Below are positions 31,392 to 43,445 of a DNA stretch of 64,000 nt, piece by piece. Location of the stretch: positions 1,245,001 to 1,309,000 of the forward strand of contig NC_087111.1 in the NCBI RefSeq assembly GCF_963855985.1, in the 5' to 3' direction. The position numbers were made by a program, and so were the translations under genes. How positions within the stretch are numbered: position 1 is the stretch's first letter; every line of letters begins with the position of its first letter. This stretch comes from Ostrinia nubilalis. Its lineage: Eukaryota; Arthropoda; Insecta; Lepidoptera; Crambidae. The notes under the pieces were generated by a model, which saw only the letters and a program-made list of their open reading frames with translations, was not told the DNA's origin and did no database searches.

Positions 31392-32595
31392 CACAGTGTT
31401 TTATTTTGGCTTAGAAGCGGACATCCCTGTTTTATTAATTCAATCGTTAGATATTACTATTATGTATACAATTGATGAAGGAACTAGTAGTTGTATTTGT
31501 TTAGTTTCGAAGAAATATTCGATTTTGTGATTTTATAAAAAAAACTGTTTTAGAAGCATATTTTCTAAAAAAATTACATTAAGTCAGAATTTTGTAAATA
31601 AATTTACCTATCACTATAACGTCTACCTTTATGTAAAAATAAATGGTTATTGCTGCAGTAATTTAGGAATTATTTAATAATCTATGATTTTCAGAAAACA
31701 TTTTTTTCTCTGTTGTCCTAGAAAAATGGCAGCTAGACTTACTTTATATTGATGCATGATATAATTATCTATAATACCTGAAAATATTACTTGCCTATCC
31801 CGTGGAAGTTCGAAGATATTTTAATTTCTATGAGTTTAGAAGATTTATATGTAAATAGGGTTGTCATCTAAATATTTTTTAGTTTTTTAAATGCCGTCCG
31901 TAACAATACGGTTTTAATGCCTTTGTTAGATAACTATTGAAATTCATTGTTTTTACCATTATTAATTTGTCTGGTCGAGTTTGATAATTATAGAGTTGGC
32001 CCTGTGGCGGCTTATTGGAAATCCTATCGTTTTCGAAACATCGATATATATTATGTTGCAGTCAAAACTCATAATCGATCAAAACCACTTTTGACTGCAA
32101 ATTTCAGTTAATAGTGGTTTTGACCGATGGCCTTAGTCAATATTACTTTTGACAAATTTTTCTAGTCGTATCATCGAACTTCCACGGGATAGGCAAGTAA
32201 TATTTTCAGGTATTATAGATAATTATATCATGCATCAATATAAAGTAAGTCTAGCTGCCATTTTTCTAGGACAACAGAGAAAAAAATGTTTTCTGAAAAT
32301 CATAAATTATTAAATAATTCCTAAATTACTGCAGCAATAACCATTTATTTTTACATAAAGGTAGACGTTATAGTGATAGGTAAATTTATTTACAAAATTC
32401 TGACTTAATGTAATTTTTTTAGAAAATATGCTTCTAAAACAGTTTTTTTTATAAAATCACAAAATCGAATATTTCTTCGAAACTAAACAAATACAACTAC
32501 TAGTTCCTTCATCAATTGTATACATAATAGTAATATCTAACGATTGAATTAATAAAACAGGGATGTCCGCTTCTAAGGCAAAATAAAAGACTGTG
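31392..32595. mobile_element. Transib-like foldback element
   Basis: Two arms of 422 bp (31392-31813, 32174-32595) are inverted copies with about three differences. Ends are CACAGTGTTTTATTTT and CACAGTCTTTTATTTT. The flanks are a 5-bp direct repeat CAGGG (31387-31391, 32596-32600). Transib transposons are the superfamily with 5-bp duplications and CACA/G-type ends resembling the V(D)J heptamer CACAGTG. The 360-bp centre has no coding frame. Confidence 0.6.
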
Positions 32596-33247
32596 CAGGG
32601 GAGTACTGTTTTCAAAAATACTGTTTACTTTAGGTCTAAATATTTTAAATATTATTTTTTTACTTCAAAATAATTGATATTGAAATCTGTTTGAGGTTAT
32701 ATTTTTGTGGTTTTCAATCATTAAACATTGCTTTGTCACTTTCTTTATGGGAAGTAAATTGCAATCAAACAGTACAACAATATACTCCACAAACCTCATG
32801 AAAGTGAGATTCTATACAATTCATTACGATTCGGCTCTGTTGTGCCTCTCTTTACTTGACAATAAGTGGAAGTAAAGTTGAAGATAACAACACCTTGGCC
32901 GCATACAAACTTACTCAGCACACTCAACAATATACTTTTTGACACCTCACACATCTTTTGTTTGTTTGATTGTGTAAATTGTTAATTTATTGTAAGATGT
33001 AATTTTAAACCTTGTTGAAAGCTAAAAATATTACCCGCAGAAAAAAAATACAGTAGTTTTCAATATTACTATTTGATTAATAATAATTTATAAAAAACTT
33101 TTCATGATAGTTGCATTTTGTGGAGTTAAAATCATAACTAAAGCTTAAAATTTCAAATTATAACTGTTATAACTCGTACCCCCTATTTTGCATAAATATC
33201 CACTGTACACTTCCTTTGGATAATTTCAGACAAAAACCACATTCAAC

Positions 33248-34360
33248 ATGCTCACACGCAGAGCAGCGGCACAAGCCATTGAGCTGAAACTTAGGAGGGC
33301 ACTCGAGGAACTGAAACAGAGTCAGGAAAGCTGTAACCAACTCATTAGGGAAAGAGAAGAGAGTGAGGAGGAAATTACCTATACAGGGTGTTAGGTAAAT
33401 GGGTATATGAGCCGACACTAGTCCATGTTAACATGATTTTTATTTTTTTTAATTTTCATACAAAATAAATTTTATAAAATCCGATTTGTATAAAAATTAA
33501 AATAATTAAAATGAAGATATTAATTTTCTGACTTCACCATACCATTTATATGACCATGTTACCATGGGCTAGTGTCGGCTCATATACCCATTTACCAAAC
33601 ACCCTGTATAATAAAAAAAAATACTGAACTGAAACAAGAATTGGCAGAACTGCATGGCCGTCTCCAGGAGGTAACCGAACACCGTGATGAACTACTGCAT
33701 AGAATCAGTACCTTCGACCAGTGCAGCAATATCTTTGAGCAGACCTTGATGCGCAACAATGAGTTAGAAGCTGAACTGAGGGACGCCAATAAGACCATAC
33801 TGCACTTCGAAGAGGAAAGAAAGCAGCAGGAGTTCACACACACTCTGAACCTATACGAAGAGCTAATTGAAAGCCCTGGTGGACGTGCAGTGCTTCCAGA
33901 CCTAAATGTATCTTGCGACACCAAATTATCTGAGAACATTAGTCAGCCATTAACTTTTTCTAGTAGAAATAAATTTAAAAAATATGTTAAAATTAATAGG
34001 ATTATATCTAAAACAAAAAAATTAATAAAACAGCAAGAACAGTTTCACAAAAATATTCTGTTATGGAAAAAGAATTTAGATTTAGTGGACAGTTTAGAAA
34101 TCTACCACAGTAAATTAGTAGAGAGTAGGTCCACTCATAACTTGGACGTTGAAAGGTTGCAGGCTGAAATCACAAACTTGCATGACTCGCTTGCATCCAT
34201 AACAGCTAAATATAATTCAGCCAGGGAACAAATTAACGAACATATCCTGGCAGCAAACAATCTCTTAGATCTAGGTAATCCTACTACGGATTTTAAATCT
34301 CTTCCAAATATACCAATGCCAGTAAGTCAGCAACAACTCCAACATCAGCTACTTGCTTAG
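33248..34360 (+). pseudogene. LINE ORF1, coiled-coil protein, split by a MITE
   Basis: 33248-33383 encodes MLTRRAAAQAIELKLRRALE and a charged coiled coil. 33607-34360 continues with NTELKQELAELHGRLQEVTE and further heptad-like Leu/Glu/Lys repeats. Removing the MITE and one TA rejoins the two in one frame. Role in the family: nucleic-acid-binding ORF1 protein that packages LINE RNA. The C-terminal part (knuckles or RRM) is missing because of the deletion near 34310. Confidence 0.7.
33384..33606. mobile_element. TA-type MITE (CAGGGTGTTAGGTAAATGGG), copy 1
   Basis: Ends CAGGGTGTTAGGTAAATGGG and inverted CAGGGTGTTTGGTAAATGGG, with arms of about 55 bp (GAGCCGACACTAG shared). TA lies on both sides. 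A second, left-half copy is at 63652. Confidence 0.85.
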
Positions 34361-36648
34361 ATAATATTTTTTGTAACTGTAATATTCAAAGTAAATCAAT
34401 AATTAATTGCCTTAGTTCAGATCATAGTGGACAATTGGCCACATTTGAACACCATCATGTCCCTAGTACAGTGGATGTTGTTTGTAGGCCAATAACAACT
34501 AATCGAATTGACAAATTCAAGAAAAACATTTGTGATAGTATTGATAAACTTATAATAAATGACAATAATGTTGATCGAATGTATGAGGATCTATTCAGTG
34601 TAGTGAGTGATGAGTTCAAAACCACATTCCCACAGAAAAAGATCCGAATAAATTCGATAAAATGTAAATTTGACGACTGGGCTACAACCGGCATTCACAA
34701 GAGTAGAAATAAAATGTATGAATTATATAGACTTAAAGCTGATACGCAAGATCCGAATGTTATAGAATACGTTAAAAATTACTCGAAACTATTTAAAAAG
34801 GTTTGTGTGGCTGCTAAATCGAATCATCTTCGAGACATGATTTTAAATTCTAATAATAAAGCTAAGGCTACGTGGAACATAATAAATAAACAAACATGTA
34901 AAAATAAATCGAAGGATAACACCTTCTCACTGAAAGTCGGGAATGAAGTTATAAATTCAGATACAGATGTTGCAACCACATTTGAGACATTCTTCTCAAA
35001 CATTGCGTCCGAAACAACTAAAGCATTAAATTCATCGCCAATTCTTGCAGAGTCTCTCTTAAAATCTAATGTCACCGAGTGCCAGTCTCTACTCCAGTTC
35101 AGGCATATAGATTGTAATACAGTAATTAAAACCTTCAGAGAATTGAATATGAAAAAAACCGAGGACCTTTGGGGAATCTCTGTCAGTATTATTGGGACAA
35201 TTATTGACACCATAGCTCCTCACCTTGCATTCATTTTTAACACATGCATTGATCAAGGTTGCTTTCCTAGTTTAATGAAATTAAGTAAAATAATCCCATT
35301 GTTTAAGGCTGGTGATAAATGTGACCCCTCTAATTTTCGGCCGATTTCTATTTTACCAGTACTTAGCAAAATTTTTGAGAAAATTATATTTCATCAACTT
35401 CTTTCTCATTTTATTTTCAACAAATTACTTCACAATAAACAATTTGGTTTTACCAAAGGTAGAAGTACTACTGACGCTGGAGTAGCACTACTGAAACACG
35501 TCTTTGATGCTTGGGAGAGTAAAAAAGACGCTGTTGGTATTTTTTGTGACCTTTCAAAAGCGTTTGATTGTGTAGACCACCAAACCTTACTAAAAAAATT
35601 GCGACATTATGGTGTTTCGGATGAGGCACTTGATCTGTTGAACTCGTATCTCACAGGCAGAAAGCAAAAAGTTTGTATTAATGGAACTGAGTCTTCTGGA
35701 GCACCTCTTACCATGGGTGTGCCGCAGGGATCGATATTGGGACCTTTGCTATTTCTTATTTATATTAATGACCTTCCCTACTTTGTAAAAGATCTATGTG
35801 ATATTGTGTTATTTGCTGATGACACATCTCTCATTTTCAAAGTTGATAGAGGTAAAGTAAACCTTGATGATATAAATGACACACTCTCACAGGTTTTGCA
35901 TTGGTTTACTGTTAACAACTTATTGTTAAATGCAAACAAAACTAAGTGCATTAAATTTACCTTACCTAATGTGAGGCAGGTTCCCACACAATTGATGGTG
36001 AAGAATGAACCATTAAATAGCATAAGTTCCACAACATTCTTGGGAATCACTTTAGACTCTAAACTTCAGTGGGGTCCTCATATTGAAACCTTGTCAGCAA
36101 GGCTCAGTTCAGCTGCTTTTGCAGTGAGAAAGATAAGGCAATTAACTGACATTGAAACGGCAAGGCTAGTTTATTTTAGCTATTTTCATAGTATAATGTC
36201 ATACGGCATATTGTTGTGGGGCTCAGCTGCGGACATTGAAACTGTGTTCGTTCTGCAGAAGAGAGCAGTGAGGGCCATTTATAACCTTGGACCCCGATTT
36301 TCCTTGAGAGAATTCTTTAAGGAGATTAATATACTGACAGTAGCTTCACAGTTCATTTATGAAAACCTTTTATATGTTCGCAAAAATATAGAGCAATTTA
36401 CTAGAAAGAGTGATTTACACAAGTTCAATACAAGAAACAAAAATAAACTTGCCGTTCCAAATTTCAGACTGCACAAGATTGGTAATTCATTTATGGGGAA
36501 ATGTATTAAACTTTTCAATAAATTACCACAAACTGTTGTAGAATTGCCCATTCATAAATTTAAAGCACATATCAAAAGCACCTTAATGAAAAAGGGCTAC
36601 TATAAAGTTGATGATTATATAAAGGATAAAAATGTTTGGAATGTTTAA
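34324..36648 (+). pseudogene. LINE ORF2: endonuclease end plus reverse transcriptase
   Basis: The frame opens with the very end of an apurinic-type endonuclease (TSATCLDNIFCN and SSDHSGQLATF with the Ser-Asp-His triad). The reverse transcriptase follows: IIPLFKAGDKCDPSNFRPIS, FGFTKGRSTTDA, GIFCDLSKAFDCVDH, GVPQGSILGPLLFLIYIND and the catalytic FADD (35812-35823). It ends KDKNVWNV-stop and is open throughout. The first two thirds of the endonuclease are missing, so the product could not nick DNA itself. Member of the Jockey/CR1 group, distinct from the LINE at 20406. Confidence 0.85.
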
Positions 36649-36899
36649 CTACCTAGCTCGCATTAATACTTATGACTATAATTTGTATATTTTAAAGACT
36701 GTAAAACCTTGAAAAGGAGGCTGACAATAGTGACTGAGTTTCTTGCGCTGCTTCTTCTCAGCACTGGCCCATTTATTGTCCCGAAGCAGTGGTAGGGTTA
36801 ATATTGGGACGTGTAAAAGCGCTTTTTTAAAGCCTATTTGCAAAAATAAATGAATTTTATGAATTTAATGAATTTTATGAATTTTAATTTTTAATTTTA
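36649..36899 (+). repeat. LINE 3' UTR and tail
   Basis: GCTGCTTCTTCTCAGCACTG, TTATTGTCCCGAAGCAGTGG and GGGACGTGTAAAAGCGC, then the tail of TGAATTTTA-like units. Solo copies occur at 28493, 30390, 37655, 47064 and 49885. Confidence 0.8.
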
Positions 36900-36900
36900 C

Positions 36901-37131
36901 AAGTGGAACTGGATTGGCCACACTCTCCGAAGGGATCCCGATCACATCCCCAAGCAGGCTCTGGATTGGAACCCCCAAGGAAAACGCAAACGTGGTCGCC
37001 CCAAGCAAACTTGGCGGCGCACTGTGGCAGACGAGGCGAAGAAGATCGGCAAGACTTGGAGCGAGATCAAACACATAGCTCAAGACCGAACGCGATGGAG
37101 GACTGTTGTGGACGCTCTCTGCCCCATCTAG
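36901..37131 (+). pseudogene. RTE-like LINE reverse transcriptase, right half
   Basis: Encodes KWNWIGHTLRRDPDHIPKQA, then WNPQGKRKRGRPKQTWRR and HIAQDRTRWRTVVDALCP-I-stop, the usual C-terminus of this LINE type. It continues 30660-31072 in frame across the insertion. The element ends in an AAGTCAAGTAAGTCAAGT tail near 37170. Confidence 0.85.
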
Positions 37132-37524
37132 GGGACATAGGACCGTAAGTCAAGTAAGTCAAGTATATAAAGACAAAAGTTTTTACAATATTGACCTAGC
37201 GGAGGGTGAAGAGTAGACCCAAATTGTATGAAATATCAAATTGACCGTATTGCTTTAAATAACTAGTTCCTTTTACGAAATAATACAATTTTATTAGTTT
37301 CTAGAAATAGTCACTCGTTCGTTTCAGTATACGGTCACTACACTACAAAAGCTAGGAAAGCAATATCAACATTAATATTTTATTCCGACAAAATAAACTT
37401 GAAGCTACGAATGTAATGTGGATATGAAGTGAGAACCACAATTTGTGGAATACCTACTTACCTACTTATATTTTATTTACAATAAAAAAGGATTTCCACT
37501 AAACTACTGGTTCTGTGTTGCCCG

Positions 37525-37600
37525 CATCCAGGTGCTTTCCACGACCGCGTGGTCGTCGGTCCACCTAGTGGGAGAAAGACTAGGAACTCGGGACTTTTCT
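37525..37600 (-). repeat. RTE-type LINE fragment, CGAACGAA lineage
   Basis: CCCGCATCCAGGTGCTTTCC and GGTCCACCTAGTGGGAG match the lineage on the - strand. Confidence 0.6.
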
Positions 37601-37654
37601 GACAACAATTCTATGAGCTCTACTGCCACTTTAATTTTGGCAGTTCTGCAGGCT

Positions 37655-37790
37655 ATAAAACTCATTTATTTTTGCAAATAGGTTTTTAAAAAACACTTTT
37701 ACACGTCCCAGTATTAAACCTACCACTGCTTCCGGACAATAATTGGGCCAGTGCTGAGAAGAAGCAGCGCAACAAACTCAATCACTATAA
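37655..37790 (-). repeat. Solo tail of the 31073-36899 LINE family
   Basis: Inverted: CACTTTTACACGTCCCAGTA and CCAGTGCTGAGAAGAAGCAG. Confidence 0.75.
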
Positions 37791-37799
37791 TATTCTATA

Positions 37800-38252
37800 C
37801 AGGGTGGAATTTTGTAATGCCACCTGGAGGGAAAGTACTCTTAATATTGTAGATAGAAAAAAATTCTCAAAGAAAACATTCCTTTATTTTTAAAAACAAA
37901 TAGAACTGCAATCAAAGATTTCCAAAAATTTGCTTGCCACACCCGGGAATCGAACCAACTAAAATCTGTTAAAATTACACCCTGTATTTTTATTGCATCG
38001 ATCGTTAGGGTCAAGTATAAGGATGAAATCTCTCTAACAAACTTGATAAATCAAATGAAAGGAAATCCATAAAATCTTAAATTATTTTAATCATGTACAG
38101 AAAATTGTATGGTATGGTAGTGAATTTTCGAAAATCTATGAATGCAGTTCTCTTTCTTTTCAAAAATAAAGGAATGTTTTCTTTCAGTAAAATTTTCTAT
38201 CTGCAGATTAAGAGTACTTTCCCTCCAGGTGGCATTACAAAATTCCACCCTG
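37800..38252. mobile_element. TA-type MITE (CAGGGTGGAATTTTGTAATG)
   Basis: Ends CAGGGTGGAATTTTGTAATG on both sides in inverted orientation, with arms of about 55 bp (GGAGGGAAAGTACTCTTAAT). TA duplicated. Length 453 bp. Confidence 0.85.
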
Positions 38253-38372
38253 TATATCCTATAAAATAATGTATTTCTTTCGAAGGCCTATTAAAATATG
38301 AAGGCCTATTAGTAGTGCCAATGGTTTTACAGTTTTTATTTACACAGCTCTTACGGCCACTACTGCTCTACC

Positions 38373-38513
38373 ACGTTCGTTCGTTCGTTTCAGCCAAATG
38401 ACGTCCACTGCTGGACAAAGGCCTCCCCCAAGGTTTTCCATAATGAACGGTCCTGCGCTGCCCGCATCCAGGCTCTTCCCGCGACCTTTACCAGATCGTC
38501 GATCTACCTAGTA
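38373..38513 (-). repeat. RTE-type LINE 3' end, CGAACGAA tail
   Basis: Starts with inverted tail CGTTCGTTCGTTCGTTT, then GACGTCCACTGCTGGACAAA. Well preserved. Confidence 0.85.
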
Positions 38514-38873
38514 GCTCTACCACAACACATATTTAATCCTTTCAGCTACATACGGGCTTACCACATCCAAACTTATTCATAGCTCTTGGAGTTTGTAAGG
38601 TACCCTCGTTATCGTCTGGCCCCGAGCCTAATGACTTGTCTCAAGAAAAAAAGCTGGGAAAGTGCGATTAGGCATAACTATTTATGGGTTCCGTAGAATT
38701 GTAAGTTCTATTAGTTAAGTACCGTGGTTTCTATAGGTAACACATAAGTGGGATTCTATTCACTCCATATTTTCTTTATTTGGTTTACATCCAAGTGTTG
38801 AAACAATATCCCACCTATTATCTACATCAACGTCAATAACTTTTGAAAAAAAAAAACATAAATTAATAGGTAC

Positions 38874-38993
38874 TATATGGACCGATGACTTGATAAAGGT
38901 AGCAGGAAGGCGCTGGATGCAGGCCGACCATGCGATGTGGAAGTCATTCGGGGAGGCCTATGTTCAGCAGTGGACGTCCTGTGGGGTTACTTG
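38874..38993 (+). repeat. RTE-type LINE 3' end, ATGATG lineage, tail lost
   Basis: GATGACTTGATAAAGGTAGC, then GGCCTATGTTCAGCAGTGG. Confidence 0.7.
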
Positions 38994-41542
38994 AATGTTT
39001 TGGCATAATTACAGACTAATTACAGATGTAACAGTTTTCTTATAAGAGCTAGTAATAAGTATAATGATGCTTACAGTGATATCGACATATTTCATTTGAA
39101 GTTGGCGCAGTTTCGTCGCCTATTGAAGGGTTTATAGATTTCAAACTTCATTATTATAAAGATTTTTTTTAATCCACTATTAAGAATGTAAGGTTTTGTT
39201 GTGCATTTTTTATATTTTGTGATTTTAAATTGCTCGCACTCTGCATAACTTTCGATTAACTTGTAAAGGACAATGTTCGTTCTCCATACATTGTTCGCCG
39301 TTAGATCAACAGTGCCGAAAAAATACTTTCTAGGTTCTAAATGACACAAATCTTTATGTAAGAACAATTATTCCTGGCGGACCAATTCTATAAACTTATT
39401 GATAGCAATATTGTTATCATAACCTCTTACTTTCTAGTATTGTATTATATTATTTTATGCACATCGATTTGGGAGATGTTCTGTATTGTAGTTGTCGCAG
39501 CCAAATTGTATTATAATATTGGACGGGTTTTGGAAATAGCTCGGCGTTCCACTTTTATGATTTACTTACTTACATTTTGCACGTAAATAAATAACATGAA
39601 TCCTATGTTTACTTTCCACTCTTGACATTTAACACGTGACTTACCAAACTAACTATCTCCATGGTTACCGTCTTAGTCTATGCATGACTAGGGATTGAAC
39701 AACTTTTAATTGAATATTATTAACAATTCTCGATAATTATTATCGATTGAAAAATATTCGGTATTTGAATCGAAAGATATATTCAATTTTATCAATATCA
39801 AAATATTCAATTTTAATAATAAAATAAATATTATTTACTACTACCTATGAAATGTTCTGAACATTGCCTGGAGCGCTCCCCGAATCCTGGGTTTTCCCTT
39901 TCCAAGCTGAGAGGACATCATTTTGGTTCTATCGATACATTATAAAGGTACTTAATATTTGAAATGTATTACCAATTATTGTTATAAGCATTTTGAGCGA
40001 ATAAAACTTTCAATTCTATTAGAACTTTAGACATTTCTCTCACTTTAAGCGGCATTGGATTTTTCATCGGATTTTGAAACTGTTACAGATATATTAAAGA
40101 TGATCCCATATTGTTGTCATTGTCTATATCAGTGTTATGATCACAATTCTTTTTATTTTATTCATGACCTTCGACCAGTTGGACACATTAGATAGCTTCT
40201 TGTAGTATCGTGCAATATATTTTTAACTTTTAATTAAAATCTAGTCATACTGTAGCAATATGGACGATTTATTTTATTTACAAGATCGGTATCTTATTGT
40301 CTATGATGACCGCAGTCAACATCACTATTACATGGATTCCTAACAATGAAGTACGGCATTGCCTTGTGCCGATTTTACATAGATTTTATCGACACAAATT
40401 ATGGAACTTCATAGGATATGGAGCAGGCCACGCCCTAAAATGTCCGGATGTCGTCATAGTATTATGGAATACATATAAAAGACTTTTATTATTTCATTTT
40501 CTAATCCTCAAGTGTCCGTTACAATCTAATTAATATTTAAGTATTCAAAAAGTAAGAGATTAATTTTGATACTTTACTGCTGTGCCCAGGAATCTAAGGC
40601 GGTTTCTGACAATGTCCTTTATCTGTGGAAACTGATTAGGCTACTGTACTGTTTTTATTTTTTAAGTTCACATGTATAAACTCATGCTGTTTGTTTTCTT
40701 TATTAATAAAGAAAAATAAAATAAAATAAAATAATGAGTTTAGTATAATCGTCTCATTTCTATGAAATGCCGTACACTACTGCCTTAGTTTCTTTGCCCA
40801 GCTCAAAGGTTTGTACCCACAGGATCCTAAAAACGCAAAAAGCATCTGACGTTTCCCGAGCACGGTCCTGTCAGGGCTGCCACTGCCGTTTTAAATTGGA
40901 ATAATGAGGACGGCAACATTTTTCCGAGGGTTTTCCTTTAATCTGACGTCATATCTTGGAGTTCCAATTGGGTGTGCAATATAATGAAGTCTGCGATCGA
41001 TGAGGTGAAGTGCTTTGGAAATAGTATCAGAATTTATTTTAAGGATTTATTTTCATGCACAGTGTGTGCGAAGTTTCTTGACTTTATCCGGGTTCAACAT
41101 TACGCTCAAGAGTTATCTTTAATTAACTAGTTTTGACAACCTATGGATATTTATTTATACATGAAACGTGTCACTGATGAAAAACGTATAATATTTTTTG
41201 TTCATAATGAAACGAAGGTAGGTTCTGCCTGTATGTTCAAAGGGTAAGGGTATATAATACAAAGTAATGCTAAGAACGAGAGGGATTGCGTCGATCTATT
41301 TGATTCAATGCGCGTCGGCAAGCCATATTTCGGCCAATGCTAGCATTGCTAGCATTTTCCGTGGCAAACATTTCACCCAACATTTTTAATTTGCGGCCAC
41401 AAGAGATATACGGGCGCAGCAGCGTCATAAATTACATTTTTCTTTCAAAAGTGGATGTGGCAGTGGGGTTAGAGACAACGGGAAAAAAATATTGCATAAT
41501 AATATTATTATCATAAAAACTGTCAATTAGTTACAAGAAATA
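38994..41542. other. No gene recognised
   Basis: AT-rich. The - strand frame 39092-39367 and + strand frame 40297-40533 show no family I know. A short (TAAAA)n lies at about 40712-40732. Confidence 0.35.
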
Positions 41543-41667
41543 TTAAGGCTGAGTTGCACCACCTAACTTCTACGGTAAGAATGACGATTACCGGTGCTTT
41601 TTGTATGAAATTTGACAGATTTTTGACGTTTGTCAAAGTTAAAGTAAGATGGTGCAACCCAGCCTAA
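41543..41667. mobile_element. MITE (TTAAGGCTGAGTTGCACC)
   Basis: TTAAGGCTGAGTTGCACCAC pairs with TGGTGCAACCCAGCCTAA, with TTTGACAGATTTTTGACGTT in the middle. A half copy lies 250 bp downstream. Confidence 0.75.
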
Positions 41668-41912
41668 GAGGATAATAAGACAAAAGAGTGTTAAGGCTAG
41701 GAAGCGATCTCTTTCTTATAACGAACAACATCATGAAATAGAAGAATTTAATAATTATTTAAGAATTTTACGGTAATTTTACTAGGAATCTATCTTTTCC
41801 AGGGAATTAGAAAAAAAAAATTTTTTTACAAAATTTTTCATAGTATAAATGTTTTTTTTTTCTAAATTGTTGTATTGAGTGTTTTTCATACTGATTTCAT
41901 TCGACTAATCCA

Positions 41913-41965
41913 TACGCCGGTTATCGTTATAGTTACGGTCAAAGTTAGGTGGTGCATCTCAGCCT
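41913..41965. mobile_element. Half copy of the preceding MITE
   Basis: GTTAGGTGGTGCATCTCAGC with the preceding ACGGTCAAA matches one arm only. Confidence 0.6.
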
Positions 41966-42972
41966 TCGAAACCGCTTCGCTCCAGCATAGATACATCATT
42001 ACATTAAGCGAATACGAAATTGAATCTATAACGAATGTTACTTTGTCTAGCAACGGAATTCCTGTACAAACGGACGATACGATAACGACCGGTAGATGCC
42101 TCATGGCTCCTCCGCAATGCTCGATAGATATGACAAATAGTTTTAATTAAACTGCAGCTTGGCCGGCACACGTACAACTGCGGATTAGTGGGAACTTGAG
42201 GCACAGGTCGAATAGAACGGCCAGATCGTTTGGACAGACTTGAGGATTTTTGGTAACTTTTTTAAACGTTACAAAAAGTTTAGAAATTTGCGCTTTTGTG
42301 AACTGTACGTTTGGTGTATCTTTTGAGTTCATTTAAATAAGACAACCAATAAACATCGTAATTTTACTTTTTCATTCAACCCCCGTTAATACTGATTAAA
42401 GGCCTTTCTCATGCAAAAACCCCAATGTCCATCTTTTTGCATTGAGTGTTGCGAATTGCACCATCTTAATAAGTACTTGTTAAAACATCATGCAAAAGTG
42501 ATAAAAAGGAAAATTTCATTTTTATTCCTTGCATGCAGAATTTCAAGTCACAATAAAAACAAATTAAGTTGGGTTAGTTTAAATGTTTTTTTTATTATTT
42601 TACAGTTTACTAAATTACATACTATCACATTGACTTTTTTTACATTGGCAATTGGTTTATTAGACGATTTCATACTTGAAAGCATCTTTCTGGCCGTTCT
42701 ATCCGCGCTGTGGTTTACCCAGAGCGGATTAAGCAAAGCCTCGAGTTGGCCAACTCCTAAGTTGGTGATAAGATACGTATCCCCAGTTACTTTAACTTAC
42801 ATGTAGATTACGCTAAGTTGAAGGTAGATGTTTACTTATCTGAATTGAAGCCACCCTGGGAATACTGAAATACTCGGCTAAATAGCTTACTTACATTGAG
42901 AGAATAAAGCTGAGTTTAAGTTTGTCTGTCTGTCTGTAGCAAAGTTTTGTTTATAAGTCGATTAAAGTACAC
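41966..42972. other. No gene recognised
   Basis: Frames of 91 codons (+, ending at 42150) and 131 codons (42411-42806) show no known family or splice context. 42924-42940 is a short CTGT run. Confidence 0.35.
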
Positions 42973-43118
42973 ACGCCCGTATTCACAAACATTACTATGA
43001 GGTCTCACAGTGCGCGTGGACGCACAGGGTGACACACGAACCTATCTCAGAGCTCTATTCAACGCTGTGCATTCGATTTGCTGCTTCACTTAAGCAAGCA
43101 TCGTTTGTGAATACGGAT
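42973..43118. mobile_element. MITE (ACGCCCGTATTCACAAAC), copy 1
   Basis: ACGCCCGTATTCACAAAC and inverted TCCGTATTCACAAACGATGC. The interior GAGGTCTCACAGTGCGCGTG is shared with the copy at 49315. Confidence 0.75.
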
Positions 43119-43248
43119 GACAGTGTTTCACCAATATTGAGAGTTGACTTTCAACAAATATTTTTAACAACAGTCAAATGACATCCAAGAAAGATAGACA
43201 GGTTATGTGCCTATTTGATTGTATTTGAAAGTAGCGCAAGTTGTCCTA

Positions 43249-43445
43249 CACTGAAAAAAATGTTTGGTTACTGCTTACACAACAAAAGTGACCACCGAAC
43301 ACTTTGGTTATGAGGAACAAAATGTTGTGTAAATTAAACAAATAATTCTGTAGTGAGCTAGACTTAGTTTGGTTATAGTTAACACTTCTCGTAGTTCGGT
43401 GGTCACTTTTGTTGTGTAAGCAGTAACCAAACATTTTTTTCAGTG
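43249..43445. mobile_element. TA-type MITE (CACTGAAAAAAATGTTTGG)
   Basis: Arms of about 54 bp match perfectly or nearly so (TTACTGCTTACACAACAAAA). TA on both sides. 197 bp. Confidence 0.85.

Larger units (their letters stand above)
31073..36899 (+). mobile_element. Jockey/CR1-group LINE, internally deleted and with two nested insertions
   Basis: Inserted into the reverse-transcriptase frame of another LINE with a CAAG repeat on both sides (31069-31072, 36900-36903). Order: a pyrimidine run with 52 T, a long 5' UTR split by a Transib-like foldback, ORF1 split by a MITE, a deletion joining ORF1 to the end of the endonuclease, reverse transcriptase, and a 3' UTR with GGGACGTGTAAAAG and a (TGAATTTTA)-like tail. 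Confidence 0.75.
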
